The translations under genes were made by a program, and so were the position numbers. Below the pieces are notes generated by a model, which saw nothing but the letters and a program-made list of their open reading frames with translations, did no database searches and had not been told where the DNA came from. Of a stretch of 13,251 nucleotides of DNA, positions 1 through 7,351 are shown piece after piece. Source of the stretch: Deltaproteobacteria bacterium (GTDB lineage: Bacteria > Desulfobacterota > GWC2-55-46). Position 1 is the first letter of the stretch, and each line of letters begins with the position of its first letter. The DNA lies in assembly GCA_021825035.1 (NCBI GenBank), contig JAKAIQ010000031.1, positions 1 through 13,251 on the forward strand, in the 5' to 3' direction.

Positions 1-1
1 G

Positions 2-511
2 ATCTATGCAGTTACGAGGCTTGTCCTGGAATTGCATAGATACAATTACCTTATCTGGCATGAGGAGGATAAGGCCCGAAGGACGAATGCGCGGAGCCTT
101 GAAATTGCGGCGGTGAAGCGCAATATCGACCGGCTTAATCAGAAAAGAAACGACTCGATTGAGCGCGTTGACGAGTGGCTGTTAAAAAACAGTTTTGGAC
201 ATCTCGCGGACCTCGATCTGCCTATGAGGACCGAAACTCCGGGCAGCGCATTTGACAGGCTGTCCGTATTGGCCCTCAAGGTCTTCCATATGGAGGAACA
301 AACGGAGCGGGCAGACGTCCAACAGACGCACATCAATGCGTGCAGGGACAGGCTTCGAATCCTCCGCCGACAGCAAATGGATTTGCGCGAGTCTTTACAA
401 GCGATGCTTTCAGACCTTGCCGGGGGGAAGATCCGGATGAAGGTATACAGGCAGTTCAAGATGTACAATGACCCTGATTTAAACCCCGAGATTTACGGGA
501 ATAAAGAGTAG
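2..511 (+). CDS. DUF4254 family protein, 5' end missing (partial)
   Basis: The C-terminal part, about 169 residues, of a protein resembling the DUF4254 family. That family has no established function and is often found beside glycosyltransferases in LPS and other surface-polysaccharide loci. The recognisable motif is LHRYNYLIWHEEDKARR near the left edge, followed by a long, charged, probably helical region rich in Arg, Glu and Gln. The first possible start inside the window is a TTG at 32. The frame stays open upstream to base 2, and the residues read there (…RLVLE before LHRYN) continue the family pattern, so the true start lies outside the window. There is no signal peptide or membrane segment in the visible part, which suggests a cytoplasmic protein. 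It ends at TAG 509-511, 29 bases before the methyltransferase gene, so the two are probably co-transcribed. The family call rests on recognition of this motif only. Confidence 0.7.
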   Translation: MYAVTRLVLELHRYNYLIWHEEDKARRTNARSLEIAAVKRNIDRLNQKRNDSIERVDEWLLKNSFGHLADLDLPMRTETPGSAFDRLSVLALKVFHMEEQTERADVQQTHINACRDRLRILRRQQMDLRESLQAMLSDLAGGKIRMKVYRQFKMYNDPDLNPEIYGNKE

Positions 512-540
512 AACGGCAAAAAATAACGCGGGAGGAGTTT

Positions 541-1800
541 ATGCATCTCATTCATAGAAAAACGTGCCGTGTTTGCGGTTCACCGGCTCTTACGAAGGTG
601 ATTGATATAGGCGAGCAGTTTTTGCAGGGGTCTTTTGTCAAGCCGGGGAAGGAGATACCGCCTATGAGGAAGATAGCTACTTCCCTCGTGCGCTGCGACC
701 CTACCATCGATGAAACCGCGTGCGGGTTACTTCAGATGGCTCACTCGGTGCCTCCTCAAGTCCTATATTCCGCCTACTGGTACAGGTCTGGCACAAATCA
801 GACGATGCGCGATCACCTGAAAGAGATAACCGAGGAAGCCAGGGCGCTTATTGACAAGGCGGAGGCCCGCGTACTCGACATAGGCTGCAACGACGGCACG
901 TTGCTGCGTTATTATCCGGACGCCTACATCAAGTTCGGCGTCGACCCTTCCGACGTAGCGTCTGAAATACGCGGCGGCATCAAGGTGATTCAGGACATCT
1001 TTCCCTCGCAGCAACTGTTGATGGAGGCAGGCGCCGGGAAGTTCGACATCGTCTCCTCGATTGCGATGTTCTACGATCTGGAGGATCCCGTCGGATTTGT
1101 CAGGAGCATCAAAAATATTCTTTCAGAGAGCGGAGTATGGGTTTTTGAGATGGCTTACATGCCTTCAATGCTTAAACTCAATTCATACGACACCATCTGC
1201 CATGAGCATCTGGAGTATTACAGCCTTGCCGTGATCGAATACATTCTGAGAAAAACCGGGATGAAGCTCATAAGGGCTTCCCTGAATGACATAAACGGAG
1301 GGAGTATACGCTGTTATGCGACACATGCGGGAAATTTTAAACATGGCGACGCAGTTTCGCAGCAGACGCTGTCTGTGTTGCGAAGGGAGGAATTTGACCT
1401 TGAGCTAGATACCGACAAGCCCTATAAGAACTTTCAGGAACGGATCGAATCTCACAGGAGGGAATTAAGAGATCTCTTGAAAGGCCTTAAACGGGAAGGA
1501 AAAAGGATTCATATATACGGCGCATCGACCAAGGGGAATACCATATTGCAATGGTGCGGTATCGACAATACCATAGTCGATTACGCCGCCGAGAGGAATA
1601 GCGACAAGTATGGAGCAACAACCCTCGGCACCGACGTGCCGATAGTGAGTGAAGCCGAATCCCGCGCTATGAAGCCCGATTATTACCTGGTGCTGCCATG
1701 GCACTTTAGAAAGGAATTTATCGAAAGAGAAAGGGATATGCTCAATCAAGGCGTCGGACTGATCTTCCCTCTGCCGGAGGTCGAGATCGTCAGGCGTTAG
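541..1800 (+). CDS. SAM-dependent sugar C-methyltransferase-like protein (Zn-binding N-terminus)
   Basis: 419 residues with the three-part layout of the TylCIII/NovU/TcaB9-type C-methyltransferases, which methylate a carbon of a nucleotide-linked keto-deoxysugar. Residues 9-61 form a zinc-binding domain with Cys9-X2-Cys12, Cys52 and Cys61, followed by the typical CGLLQM. A family-like segment with YRSG and TM..HL follows near 78-95. The SAM-binding domain has motif I at 111-120 (VLDIGCNDGT). The catalytic-region motif HEHLEYY starts at His221. A C-terminal Rossmann-like domain carries IHIYGASTKGN at 323-333. A strong ribosome site (GGGAGGAG, 530-537) sits just before the ATG and fixes the start. 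The protein is soluble and presumably cytoplasmic. It probably makes a branched or C-methylated sugar for the polymer, but the substrate cannot be read from sequence. One odd point: Cys220 stands where TcaB9 has its active-site Tyr222. Confidence 0.85.
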   Translation: MHLIHRKTCRVCGSPALTKVIDIGEQFLQGSFVKPGKEIPPMRKIATSLVRCDPTIDETACGLLQMAHSVPPQVLYSAYWYRSGTNQTMRDHLKEITEEARALIDKAEARVLDIGCNDGTLLRYYPDAYIKFGVDPSDVASEIRGGIKVIQDIFPSQQLLMEAGAGKFDIVSSIAMFYDLEDPVGFVRSIKNILSESGVWVFEMAYMPSMLKLNSYDTICHEHLEYYSLAVIEYILRKTGMKLIRASLNDINGGSIRCYATHAGNFKHGDAVSQQTLSVLRREEFDLELDTDKPYKNFQERIESHRRELRDLLKGLKREGKRIHIYGASTKGNTILQWCGIDNTIVDYAAERNSDKYGATTLGTDVPIVSEAESRAMKPDYYLVLPWHFRKEFIERERDMLNQGVGLIFPLPEVEIVRR

Positions 1801-1996
1801 TTTCAAATATGGCCGAAGGGAAGTTACAAACGATATCTGGATTGGCATAGATTGTCATACAGACAGACGATGGCGGCAAAAAGCTCGAAGCATCGAACAG
1901 GGATACAAATACGTGGCGCCATTCAATTATGGCTGCAAAGGTTGCAGGGGCCCCGGTCATATTTTCCACGGTTCGAGGATGCAAAAATGGAATGCG
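1801..1996 (+). other. Spacer with possible gene remnant
   Basis: This is the largest gap in the window, 196 bases between the methyltransferase stop and the chosen radical SAM start. It holds a 48-codon ATG-initiated frame (1869-2015), ending RSYFPRFEDAKMECDEILS, that overlaps the start of the radical SAM gene in another frame. It reads like a plausible protein C-terminus but has no ribosome site and I do not recognise it. The radical SAM frame itself is also open across the gap, with a GTG at 1913 preceded by AGGGA, so a longer N-terminus is possible. I see no clear promoter or terminator. Confidence 0.3.
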
Positions 1997-2935
1997 ATGA
2001 GATTCTTTCATAATCTTTTTCCTTTTTATCTACGATGCCAGGTAAAGAAGATAGTAATTAATGGATTGATGAGCCATTTAATAAATAATAATGCCCTCTT
2101 CTCCATCATAGAAATAGAAACAATAAATAGATGCAACGGAACCTGCGCATTTTGCCCGGTCAATTCAGAAAAAGACAAAAGGCCCTTTGCGAAGATGGAG
2201 GAATCACTTTTCCGGAAGATCATCGATGAGCTTGCCGGTCTGGATTATTCAGGTCTTCTCGGCCTTCAATCCAACAACGAGCCTTATCTGGACAAGCGTA
2301 TCATCGGCCGAATAGCCCATGCGCGGAGGATGTGCCCGAAATCGTTTATCTATATGTATACCAACGGAACGCTGCTGGATATGGAAATGCTTGTGGAGTC
2401 AATCGATGCCGGCTTAAGCTTCGTGACTATAGATAATTATAATGATGAATTAAAGCTCAATGACAACATAAGAAAGATCGTAAATGAACTCGAATCTCCG
2501 CAATATGCCGGATATAGCGATAAGGTTCTGGTTTCCGTAAGGAAAAGAAATGAAATATTGTCTAATCGTGGAGGAACGGCACCCAATAAGCCCCCTGAGG
2601 AATACAGGCTTTATCGTCATTTTAGAAACGCAGGCTGTCTTCTTCCTTTTAAACAGATTGTTGTAAGACCAACTGGAGAGATCAGTCTTTGCTGCCAGGA
2701 CGCGCTTGGACAGGTCACTATGGGTGACGCCAAAATGCAGGGACTGAAGGAGATATGGGATGGGCCTCTATACAAAGAACTAAGGGAGAGGCTGTTAAAA
2801 AGAGGAAGAAAGGATTTGTTGGTTTGCAGAGTTTGCGACGATCCGGCCGTGACTAAAAGCGATCTTAAGATGTTTCTGCGATTGATATATAAAAAACTTT
2901 TGCCCTGCTCCGGTAAAAGGCCGGTCATGGCTTGA
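1997..2935 (+). CDS. Radical SAM/SPASM domain protein
   Basis: About 312 residues. It has the radical SAM [4Fe-4S] motif Cys46-X3-Cys50-X2-Cys53 (CNGTCAFC), preceded by a beta strand FSIIEIETINR. The C-terminal part has a SPASM/twitch-like set of cysteines: Cys214, Cys232-Cys233 (SLCCQD) and Cys277-X2-Cys280, which would bind one or two auxiliary clusters. Radical SAM enzymes cleave SAM to a 5'-deoxyadenosyl radical. The substrate here is unknown: its position in a polysaccharide operon suggests sugar or polymer modification, while SPASM proteins elsewhere often modify peptides. The start is uncertain. ATG 1997 has GGAA four bases upstream, ATG 1979 has GAGG too close, and GTG 1913 has AGGGA nine bases upstream. 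The 5' half is clearly AT-richer than the neighbouring genes, which suggests separate acquisition. The stop overlaps a TTG that could start the next gene. Confidence 0.85.
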   Translation: MRFFHNLFPFYLRCQVKKIVINGLMSHLINNNALFSIIEIETINRCNGTCAFCPVNSEKDKRPFAKMEESLFRKIIDELAGLDYSGLLGLQSNNEPYLDKRIIGRIAHARRMCPKSFIYMYTNGTLLDMEMLVESIDAGLSFVTIDNYNDELKLNDNIRKIVNELESPQYAGYSDKVLVSVRKRNEILSNRGGTAPNKPPEEYRLYRHFRNAGCLLPFKQIVVRPTGEISLCCQDALGQVTMGDAKMQGLKEIWDGPLYKELRERLLKRGRKDLLVCRVCDDPAVTKSDLKMFLRLIYKKLLPCSGKRPVMA

Positions 2936-2964
2936 CGGCTCAAACGCAGACTCAAAGGCGGGTA

Positions 2965-4116
2965 ATGGTCGCGATACCCGTTCTTTTGACAGGCGGCACC
3001 GAAGTACAGACGTTATCCATGGTGCGCGTCCTGAGAACCGCCGGGTACATTGTTACCGTCTGTTGCTATTATGAGTTCGACCAATCCATGGTGGTAAGGT
3101 TTGAAGAGGCCGGAGCGGAAATCGTCCTGTTCAAGTTAGACCGTTCCGGGTACAAGCATTTTAAAATAATCGAATTGATCCGGCGACTGGTCGCGGTTAT
3201 TAAAGAGCTTGATCCGGATATAATCCATGTTCAATACGTCGCACCCGGCCTCCTTCCAATTATTGCCGCAAGGATAGCACGCGCGCCGACCGTATTTTCT
3301 ACCGTTCATATCGCCGGAAGAACCGCCTATGGCTGGAAGGCGAAGATTCTTCTGCGCATCGCAGCCGCGCTTGCCACCTCATTTTTCTGCGTCTCTAAGG
3401 GCGTGGAAGATTTCTGGTTCGGCGATAGCAAGGTGTTTCATCCCGGAGACGCATGCAAGGGCCGAAAGCACTTCACCATCTACAACGCAGTTGATGTATC
3501 AGCCATCGAAGAGGCGGTCGATGGCATGCCGCACGATAAACTCAGAGATTCGCTTGGAATCGAAGGAAGGCCCGTAATAGGTGTTGTCGGGCGACTTGCG
3601 TATCAGAAAGGGCACGCTATCCTGCTCGACGCGATCGCCGAGATGGCGGGGCTGGTCCCCGGCGTTCTCCTCCTTGTCATAGGCGATGGCCCTCTCCGTG
3701 GTGAACTCGAACGCAGGGCAAAGGAACTCGACATAGGGGGGCATGTCCGCTGGCTCGGAACAAGAGGGCAGGAGGAGGTTTTTAAATTGTATGGAGCAAT
3801 GGACGTGCTGGCAATGCCTTCGCTCTATGAAGGTTTTGGGCTAACGGCAGCCGAGGCGATGGCCGCCGGGCTTCCCGTCGTCGGCACCAGTGTTGATGGA
3901 TTGTCGGAGGTTATCGAGGACGATTTAACCGGTTATATTGTGCCGGCCGGAGACAGCCGCGCCCTGAGCGAGGCATTGCTCGGGCTTTTGACGAATGCGG
4001 GGCTTAGAAAAGAAATGGGAGAAAGGGGCAGATTGAGGGTTAAAAAGTTGTTTTCAATGGAAAGGCTTAACCAATCCCTAATTGCGGCATATGAATTACT
4101 CTCCGGAAAGTCATGA
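2965..4116 (+). CDS. GT4-family glycosyltransferase (first of three)
   Basis: 383 residues with a two-Rossmann GT-B fold of the GT4 type, which transfers a sugar from a nucleotide sugar with retention of configuration. The N-terminal domain has the glycine-rich acceptor-side loop LLTGGTE at 7-13 and the strand DIIHVQY. The C-terminal donor domain has VIGVVGRLAYQKG, LLVIGDGPL and the EX7E signature Glu289…Glu297 (EGFGLTAAE). I chose ATG 2965 because AAAGG (2954-2958) lies six bases upstream. A TTG at 2932, overlapping the previous stop TGA, would add eleven polar residues and cannot be excluded. The stop overlaps the next gene's start as ATGA (4113-4116), so translation is probably coupled. 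The protein should act at the cytoplasmic face of the inner membrane on a lipid-linked oligosaccharide. Donor and acceptor are unknown. Confidence 0.88.
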   Translation: MVAIPVLLTGGTEVQTLSMVRVLRTAGYIVTVCCYYEFDQSMVVRFEEAGAEIVLFKLDRSGYKHFKIIELIRRLVAVIKELDPDIIHVQYVAPGLLPIIAARIARAPTVFSTVHIAGRTAYGWKAKILLRIAAALATSFFCVSKGVEDFWFGDSKVFHPGDACKGRKHFTIYNAVDVSAIEEAVDGMPHDKLRDSLGIEGRPVIGVVGRLAYQKGHAILLDAIAEMAGLVPGVLLLVIGDGPLRGELERRAKELDIGGHVRWLGTRGQEEVFKLYGAMDVLAMPSLYEGFGLTAAEAMAAGLPVVGTSVDGLSEVIEDDLTGYIVPAGDSRALSEALLGLLTNAGLRKEMGERGRLRVKKLFSMERLNQSLIAAYELLSGKS

Positions 4117-6125
4117 ATAATGGCGGAACAATAGATATTTCGGTCGTCATGCCGCTTTATAATAAGGGGGCCGAAGTCGGCCGCGCCATCAGATCCGTCA
4201 TGGCGCAAACCGTTTCAAACTTTGAGATCATTGTCGTGAACGATGGTTCAACCGATACGGGACCCGACGAGGTCCGCAACATAAGGGACTGTCGCATCCG
4301 CATCATCGACCAGCGAAATGCTGGCGTCTCCGTTGCCCGTAATCGCGGGATAGAGGAGGCTCGGGCCGATTTTATCGCTTTTCTTGATGCCGACGATGAA
4401 TGGAAGCCGGATTTCCTTGAAACCATAATGCGGTTACGAAGGGATTTCCCGACATGCGACGTGTTTGCAACGGCCTATTACTATTCCACCTCTGCCGGCG
4501 GGATGCGGCCGATATTCTTCAGCACGATGCCCGACAGGATGTGGGAGGGGATCGTGGACTTCCATTTTGCCATCAATTCCGAATTCGACCCGGCAATAAG
4601 CTCCTCGGCCATAGCAGTTACAAAAAAGGCGATAAGTTCCATCGGAGGATTCCCTCTCGGCATCACCTTCGGCGAGGACCTCCTTACCTGGGTAAGGCTT
4701 CTCTTGAATTACGATATCGCGTACTCCACTCACCCGTGCTCGATATACTGGATGCCATCATCATTCCGGGCAGACCGTATACCCCAGTCCCCAGACTTCA
4801 TCGGCCATGAGCTGGAGCGTCTTATGGGAGGCAGCGATATCTCGAGGTCGAACGAATTAAGGGAAGCCGCCGCCAACTGGTATCGAAGGCGCGGTATCAT
4901 GCATGTATTGTTTGGAGAGAAGAAGAAGGCGCTGGATGAGATACATAGAGCCATCCAAATCCAGGGCCCGAACCTCGACTTGCGGCTCCTTACGGCGATA
5001 TCAAAGATGCCGATGCGGGTCGCCGCGGTATCGTTATGGCTTCTTAAGCATGTAAAAGCGCTAAGGCGAAATCTCGTATCGCTTGGGCAGTCGAGTTCCT
5101 ATATCTCGAAAAATCCGGCTTACCGGCTGCATCCACCGGCGGCGTTTCGCCGGGACGGCGCAGTGCCGCTTTTTTCGGTGATCGTGCCACTTTTCAACAA
5201 GGAGTCCGACGTCAGCAGGGCCATCGGCTCCGCCCTTTCCCAGACCGTCGGAGACTTCGAGCTTATAGTCATAAACGACGGTTCGACGGATGCAGGTCCC
5301 GACATAGTGCGGTCCATCGAAGATTGCAGGATTCGCGTTATAGATCAAAAAAACGCTGGAGTCTCTGCCGCACGCAACCGTGGGATAGAGGAGGCCCGGG
5401 CTGGGCTTATCGCCTTCCTCGACGCGGACGACGAATGGAAGCCGGATTTCCTCGAAACAATTTTGCGCTTGAGGAGCAAGTTCCCAACCTGCGACGTTTT
5501 CGCCACCAACTACTTTTTTTGCCGAAAAGGGTATCGCAGCCGCCCGGCTATTATCAAAGGTATAGCCGATGGGTTTGGAGAGGGGGTGCTTGAGGATTAT
5601 TTTACGATAGCGTCCAATTCAGAGCCGCCGCTCTGGACTTCAGCGCTGGCCGTGACCGGAGACGCGATAAGGTCGACGGGAGGATTTCCGGTCGGGGTGA
5701 CAGCGGGCGAAGACCTCCTTACATGGGCGAGGCTCGCGTTAAGGTATAAAATCGCCTATTGCGCGCAGGCGAAGGCATGCTTTTGGGGGCCGGTAGGAGT
5801 TCCTGACCGGCCGAAGCGTACGCCGGACATCCATGATGTCGTCGGCGGGGAGTTTGCGCTGATTGCCAGGAGCGTTGATCCTTCAAGGGCTGTGGCGTTG
5901 AGGAAATACATCGCCCTCTGGCACAGGATGCGGGCCGTCGTTTTTATCCAGTTCGGTGAAGGGCAGAAGGCCGCCTGTGAGATAAAAAAGGCGGCGGATT
6001 ATATCGGGATGAGTCCAAAGCTCTATCTTCTTTTCACCATAGCCGCGATACCAGGGGCTTCTTCCATGGTATTCAAGGTCTTCCAACGGGCCAACGCGTT
6101 ATGCAGGTTTATAACAGCGCGCTGA
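4113..6125 (+). CDS. Tandem GT2 glycosyltransferase fusion (two GT-A modules)
   Basis: 670 residues made of two GT2-type glycosyltransferases in one chain, roughly 1-320 and 350-670; single-module GT2 enzymes are usually about 300 residues. Each copy has a complete set of motifs at a constant offset of 345 residues: the strand S-V-V/I-x-P-L-Y/F-N-K (10-18 and 355-363), NDGSTD (43-48 and 388-393), DADDEW with its metal-binding aspartates (92-97 and 437-442), and GEDLLTW with the likely catalytic Glu-Asp (188-189 and 533-534). Both modules therefore look active. GT2 enzymes transfer sugars with inversion. By hand alignment residues 9-124 match 354-469 without gaps at about 73% identity, whereas 125-189 versus 470-534 drop to about 40%. 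The C-terminal parts (190-345 and 535-670) are helical and diverge further. The start overlaps the upstream gene by four bases (ATGA). The protein is probably cytoplasmic or peripheral to the membrane. Confidence 0.9.
   Translation: MNNGGTIDISVVMPLYNKGAEVGRAIRSVMAQTVSNFEIIVVNDGSTDTGPDEVRNIRDCRIRIIDQRNAGVSVARNRGIEEARADFIAFLDADDEWKPDFLETIMRLRRDFPTCDVFATAYYYSTSAGGMRPIFFSTMPDRMWEGIVDFHFAINSEFDPAISSSAIAVTKKAISSIGGFPLGITFGEDLLTWVRLLLNYDIAYSTHPCSIYWMPSSFRADRIPQSPDFIGHELERLMGGSDISRSNELREAAANWYRRRGIMHVLFGEKKKALDEIHRAIQIQGPNLDLRLLTAISKMPMRVAAVSLWLLKHVKALRRNLVSLGQSSSYISKNPAYRLHPPAAFRRDGAVPLFSVIVPLFNKESDVSRAIGSALSQTVGDFELIVINDGSTDAGPDIVRSIEDCRIRVIDQKNAGVSAARNRGIEEARAGLIAFLDADDEWKPDFLETILRLRSKFPTCDVFATNYFFCRKGYRSRPAIIKGIADGFGEGVLEDYFTIASNSEPPLWTSALAVTGDAIRSTGGFPVGVTAGEDLLTWARLALRYKIAYCAQAKACFWGPVGVPDRPKRTPDIHDVVGGEFALIARSVDPSRAVALRKYIALWHRMRAVVFIQFGEGQKAACEIKKAADYIGMSPKLYLLFTIAAIPGASSMVFKVFQRANALCRFITAR
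4137..4484 (+). repeat. Internal coding duplication, copy 1 (GT2 donor domain)
   Basis: Encodes residues 9-124 of the tandem GT2 protein. It aligns without gaps with copy 2, exactly 1035 bases downstream, at about 73% amino-acid identity by hand count. DNA identity is high in patches, including a perfect 20-base match at 4398-4417 versus 5433-5452. Confidence 0.85.
5172..5519 (+). repeat. Internal coding duplication, copy 2 (GT2 donor domain)
   Basis: Encodes residues 354-469 of the same protein. Differences from copy 1 are mostly third-position changes and conservative replacements, which points to an older duplication kept under selection rather than an assembly artefact. Confidence 0.85.
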
Positions 6126-7342
6126 GGCGTGCGAGATATGAAAATAGCGAAAAAAGCCGGCGCGCGCCATTGCCCATTCTCTTATGGGCTGTTTCGGTTT
6201 TTACCCTCATCTCATGCTTCGGCGGTGAAGGATTCCTCGGTTTTCAGGCGGCTGGTTTCGGATGGGTCGTGCCGTTCGTGTTGGCCCTTTTTGTTTTGAT
6301 AAGCAGGATGGACAACGGCGTACGGTTCCCTTTCTACATCTGGTTGCCGTGGATATTGCTCGTCATGATTCATCTTAGCGTTGCCGATACGCCGCATGCG
6401 TTGCAAAGAAGCGTTATGATGCTCAGTCCTATCGCCGTCGGCATGGCCGTTTCGAAGTTTTCCGCGGGGGAGGGGGAGATTGAAGCGTTCGTGAGGCTAT
6501 GCCGGTATACGGCGGCGGGACTTTTTGCGATAGTGGTGATGAAAACCGGCATCGCCCGCACCGGTACCATGCCTATGGCGACCGCGCTTGCTGCCGAGGC
6601 TATAACATCACTCCTCTTTGCGGTTTTTTTCGCGACCCGCTACGCGCTATGGGGCGGGAAGGCGATAGTGTGGTGGGCCGCTATGATTATGATACCTCTC
6701 CTTGCGGTTACGAGATCGGCCATTTTGGTCGCCGGGCTCTCCCTGCCCTTGACTTTTGCGCCGTTGAATATCTGGAAGAGGGCGCTCATCATCTCTCTGA
6801 TGGCAATCATAGGCGTAAGCCTCTTTTATAGCGAAAGGATACAGCGAAAGATGTTCTATTCCGGCCATGGGACCTTTGCCGACATAAGTCTCGACAATCC
6901 GGATTTCAGGATGACCGGCAGGAATACCATCCTTAAAGTGATGAAGGCAAAGCTTTCGGAATCGCCATGGTTCGGGCATGGCGCCAACGCTTCTGAACCC
7001 CTTGTAAGGAGCATAACGTACGGGCTTACGCATCCGCATGACGATTGGCTGCGGCTTATGTATGACTATGGCTACGTCGGAACATTCGTATTTGCCGCAT
7101 GCATGAGCGCGCAGATTCTGCATGCTTTCAAGCGGGCGAGGAGAAGCACCGGAGAAATTGGCGTCCTGTTTTACGTGGGCGCGGCGTCGTTCATTCCTTT
7201 CGTCATGCTCATGTTTACCGACAATATCATTATGTACGCCGCCTATTACGGCAACTTTCAGTTTACGATTCTCGGCATGGCGTATGCGGCGCAGGGCGCC
7301 GAAGACGACGTGAAGGCCGTATCTCCTCGGCGCTTCGCATAA
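6101..7342 (+). CDS. Wzy-like polymerase / O-antigen ligase family membrane protein
   Basis: 413 residues, very hydrophobic, with roughly ten to twelve predicted membrane segments (for example about 24-40, 53-70 and 76-94, then several more). Between them lies one large hydrophilic, probably periplasmic loop around residues 245-320. The loop holds the O-antigen ligase/Wzy_C-type pattern: TGRNT with Arg274, then SPWFGHG, then THPHDDWLRLMYDYG with His311 and His313. Members join lipid-linked repeat units into a polymer (Wzy) or ligate glycans to an acceptor (WaaL). The neighbouring Wza- and Wzc-like genes favour polymerase. The ATG at 6101 lies 25 bases inside the preceding gene and has no clear ribosome site, so expression is probably coupled to the upstream gene. 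A TTG at 6170 is a weaker alternative. Sequence in this family is poorly conserved, so the choice between polymerase and ligase is an inference. Confidence 0.8.
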   Translation: MQVYNSALRRARYENSEKSRRAPLPILLWAVSVFTLISCFGGEGFLGFQAAGFGWVVPFVLALFVLISRMDNGVRFPFYIWLPWILLVMIHLSVADTPHALQRSVMMLSPIAVGMAVSKFSAGEGEIEAFVRLCRYTAAGLFAIVVMKTGIARTGTMPMATALAAEAITSLLFAVFFATRYALWGGKAIVWWAAMIMIPLLAVTRSAILVAGLSLPLTFAPLNIWKRALIISLMAIIGVSLFYSERIQRKMFYSGHGTFADISLDNPDFRMTGRNTILKVMKAKLSESPWFGHGANASEPLVRSITYGLTHPHDDWLRLMYDYGYVGTFVFAACMSAQILHAFKRARRSTGEIGVLFYVGAASFIPFVMLMFTDNIIMYAAYYGNFQFTILGMAYAAQGAEDDVKAVSPRRFA

Positions 7343-7351
7343 ATCCCGAAA

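Noticed and set aside
512..540. RfaH-type ops/JUMPstart element or promoter near the first genes
   Set aside because: I looked for the ops core here and in the other spacers and found none. There is no convincing -35/-10 pair either.
1947..1954. GGGGCCCC palindrome upstream of the radical SAM gene
   Set aside because: It is a single eight-base palindrome without flanking symmetry or a T-run, too short to call an operator or terminator.
2932..2964. TTG start for the first GT4 gene overlapping the upstream stop
   Set aside because: It is possible, but ATG 2965 has better ribosome-site spacing and begins right at the conserved first strand. I kept the shorter form and noted the alternative.
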